Assembly (NCBI GenBank): GCA_903868035.1
Contig: CAIPTQ010000144.1
Span: forward strand, 1-9,372
DNA length: 9,372 bases
Direction of reading: 5' to 3'
DNA from: an uncultured Phycisphaerales bacterium
GTDB lineage: Bacteria; Planctomycetota; Phycisphaerae; WQYP01
Position 1 is the first letter of the stretch. Each line of letters opens with the position of its first letter. The notes beneath the pieces are model-generated. The model had not been told where the DNA came from and ran no database searches. It saw nothing but the letters and a program-made list of their open reading frames with translations. This document shows, in pieces, positions 8,931 to 9,372 of the stretch. A program made the position numbers and the translations under genes.

Positions 8931-9372
8931 ATGAGTGATACGCCGACATCTTCTCCATCCCCGCAGCCGCCGGCATCCGTTAAGGAGCCTGGCCCGGCTG
9001 CCCCAGTGGCCCCGGTGGCCACAACTGTGGATTCCGCGCCATCCGTGCCGACGGTGCCGCCCGCGTCGGCGCCGGGGGAGCCGGTGTGTACGCCCCGGCT
9101 GGTGACGGTCAACGGGGTGAACTGGGGGAATGTGCTGGATTTTACGCATCTGTTCCGGGGGTTCCGCCTGGCGATCAATCCGGCGAAGCTGGCGCTGGCG
9201 CTGCTGGCGATTGTGCTGATCTACGCGGCGGGGCGGCTGTTTGATTACGCATGGGGGCCGCAGGTGTATGCCGATGAAATGGCGCATTTTATGGCGGATA
9301 CGCCGGAGGGATATCGCGAATTGCGAATCCAGAATTTGAAAAACCGTGAATTACTCCAAAATCCCGAAAATA
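8931..9372 (+). CDS. Single-pass membrane protein, 5' part only (runs off right edge)
   Basis: ATG at 8931 opens 147 codons to the window edge. Residues 1-55 are rich in Pro, Ala, Ser and Val (MSDTPTSSPSPQPPASVKEP) and look disordered. Then comes RLVTVNGVNWGNVLDFTHLFRGFRLAINP, followed by one clear membrane helix (about 84-105, LALALLAIVLIYAAGRLF). After it lies a segment with acidic and polar residues, ending in R-E-L-R-I-Q-N-L-K-N-R-E-L-L-Q-N-P-E-N. The topology is probably N-terminus inside, with the remainder outside or with further helices beyond the edge. I do not recognise the family. An upstream ATG at 8927 stops within two codons. It may be co-transcribed with nadK through the heptamer repeat, and no strong ribosome binding site is visible. 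Confidence 0.75.
   Translation, partial: MSDTPTSSPSPQPPASVKEPGPAAPVAPVATTVDSAPSVPTVPPASAPGEPVCTPRLVTVNGVNWGNVLDFTHLFRGFRLAINPAKLALALLAIVLIYAAGRLFDYAWGPQVYADEMAHFMADTPEGYRELRIQNLKNRELLQNPEN

Noticed and set aside
7903..8976. Minus-strand open frame of 357 codons opposite nadK
   Set aside because: Runs through the AATTGGT repeat and the whole of nadK; basic low-complexity product with no motif.

Overview
The window reads as a GC-rich bacterial chromosome, most likely a planctomycete (possibly Phycisphaerae). That placement is inferred from three things: a TIGR03790-type secreted protein, the style of the intergenic repeats (heptamer tandems and GCTTTTGACGC-type palindromes), and the gene content. 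No rRNA, tRNA, CRISPR array, transposase or phage gene was seen.

Layout, left to right. 1-337 (minus) is the 5' part of a gene for an exported, TPR-like protein that runs off the left edge. 338-822 is non-coding and rich in small inverted and tandem repeats. 823-4311 (minus) is a full-length mfd (transcription-repair coupling factor). 4425-5525 (minus) is a serine hydrolase of the class C beta-lactamase/esterase fold. 5563-5829 and 5829-6029 (minus) are a RelE/ParE-like toxin and its antitoxin, with overlapping stop and start codons. 6098-7873 (minus) is an exported TIGR03790-family protein with a large extra helical insert. After a 98-bp divergent spacer, 7972-8859 (plus) is NAD kinase. 8931-9372 (plus) is the start of a gene for a single-pass membrane protein with a Pro/Ala-rich N-terminus, running off the right edge.

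From 7873 down to 823 all genes share the minus strand, with gaps of about 0-113 bp. They could be partly co-transcribed, but functionally they look like a loose mixture (DNA repair, hydrolase, toxin-antitoxin, export-linked protein) and not a dedicated pathway.

The most interesting signals lie inside mfd. Two identical 34-bp copies of a heptamer repeat sit in frame, each adding the peptide IENQKSKIEN just before a beta-strand. Two long poly-G tracts (G11 and G9 on the coding strand) encode glycine loops. Synonymous codon choice switches from G-ending to C-ending near codon 57 and back near codon 1113, which flips the GC skew relative to same-strand neighbours and explains the long antisense open frames. 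A near-copy of the palindrome arm from the 338-822 spacer recurs just upstream of mfd and supplies a possible -35 element. I did not find a clearly new multi-gene system.
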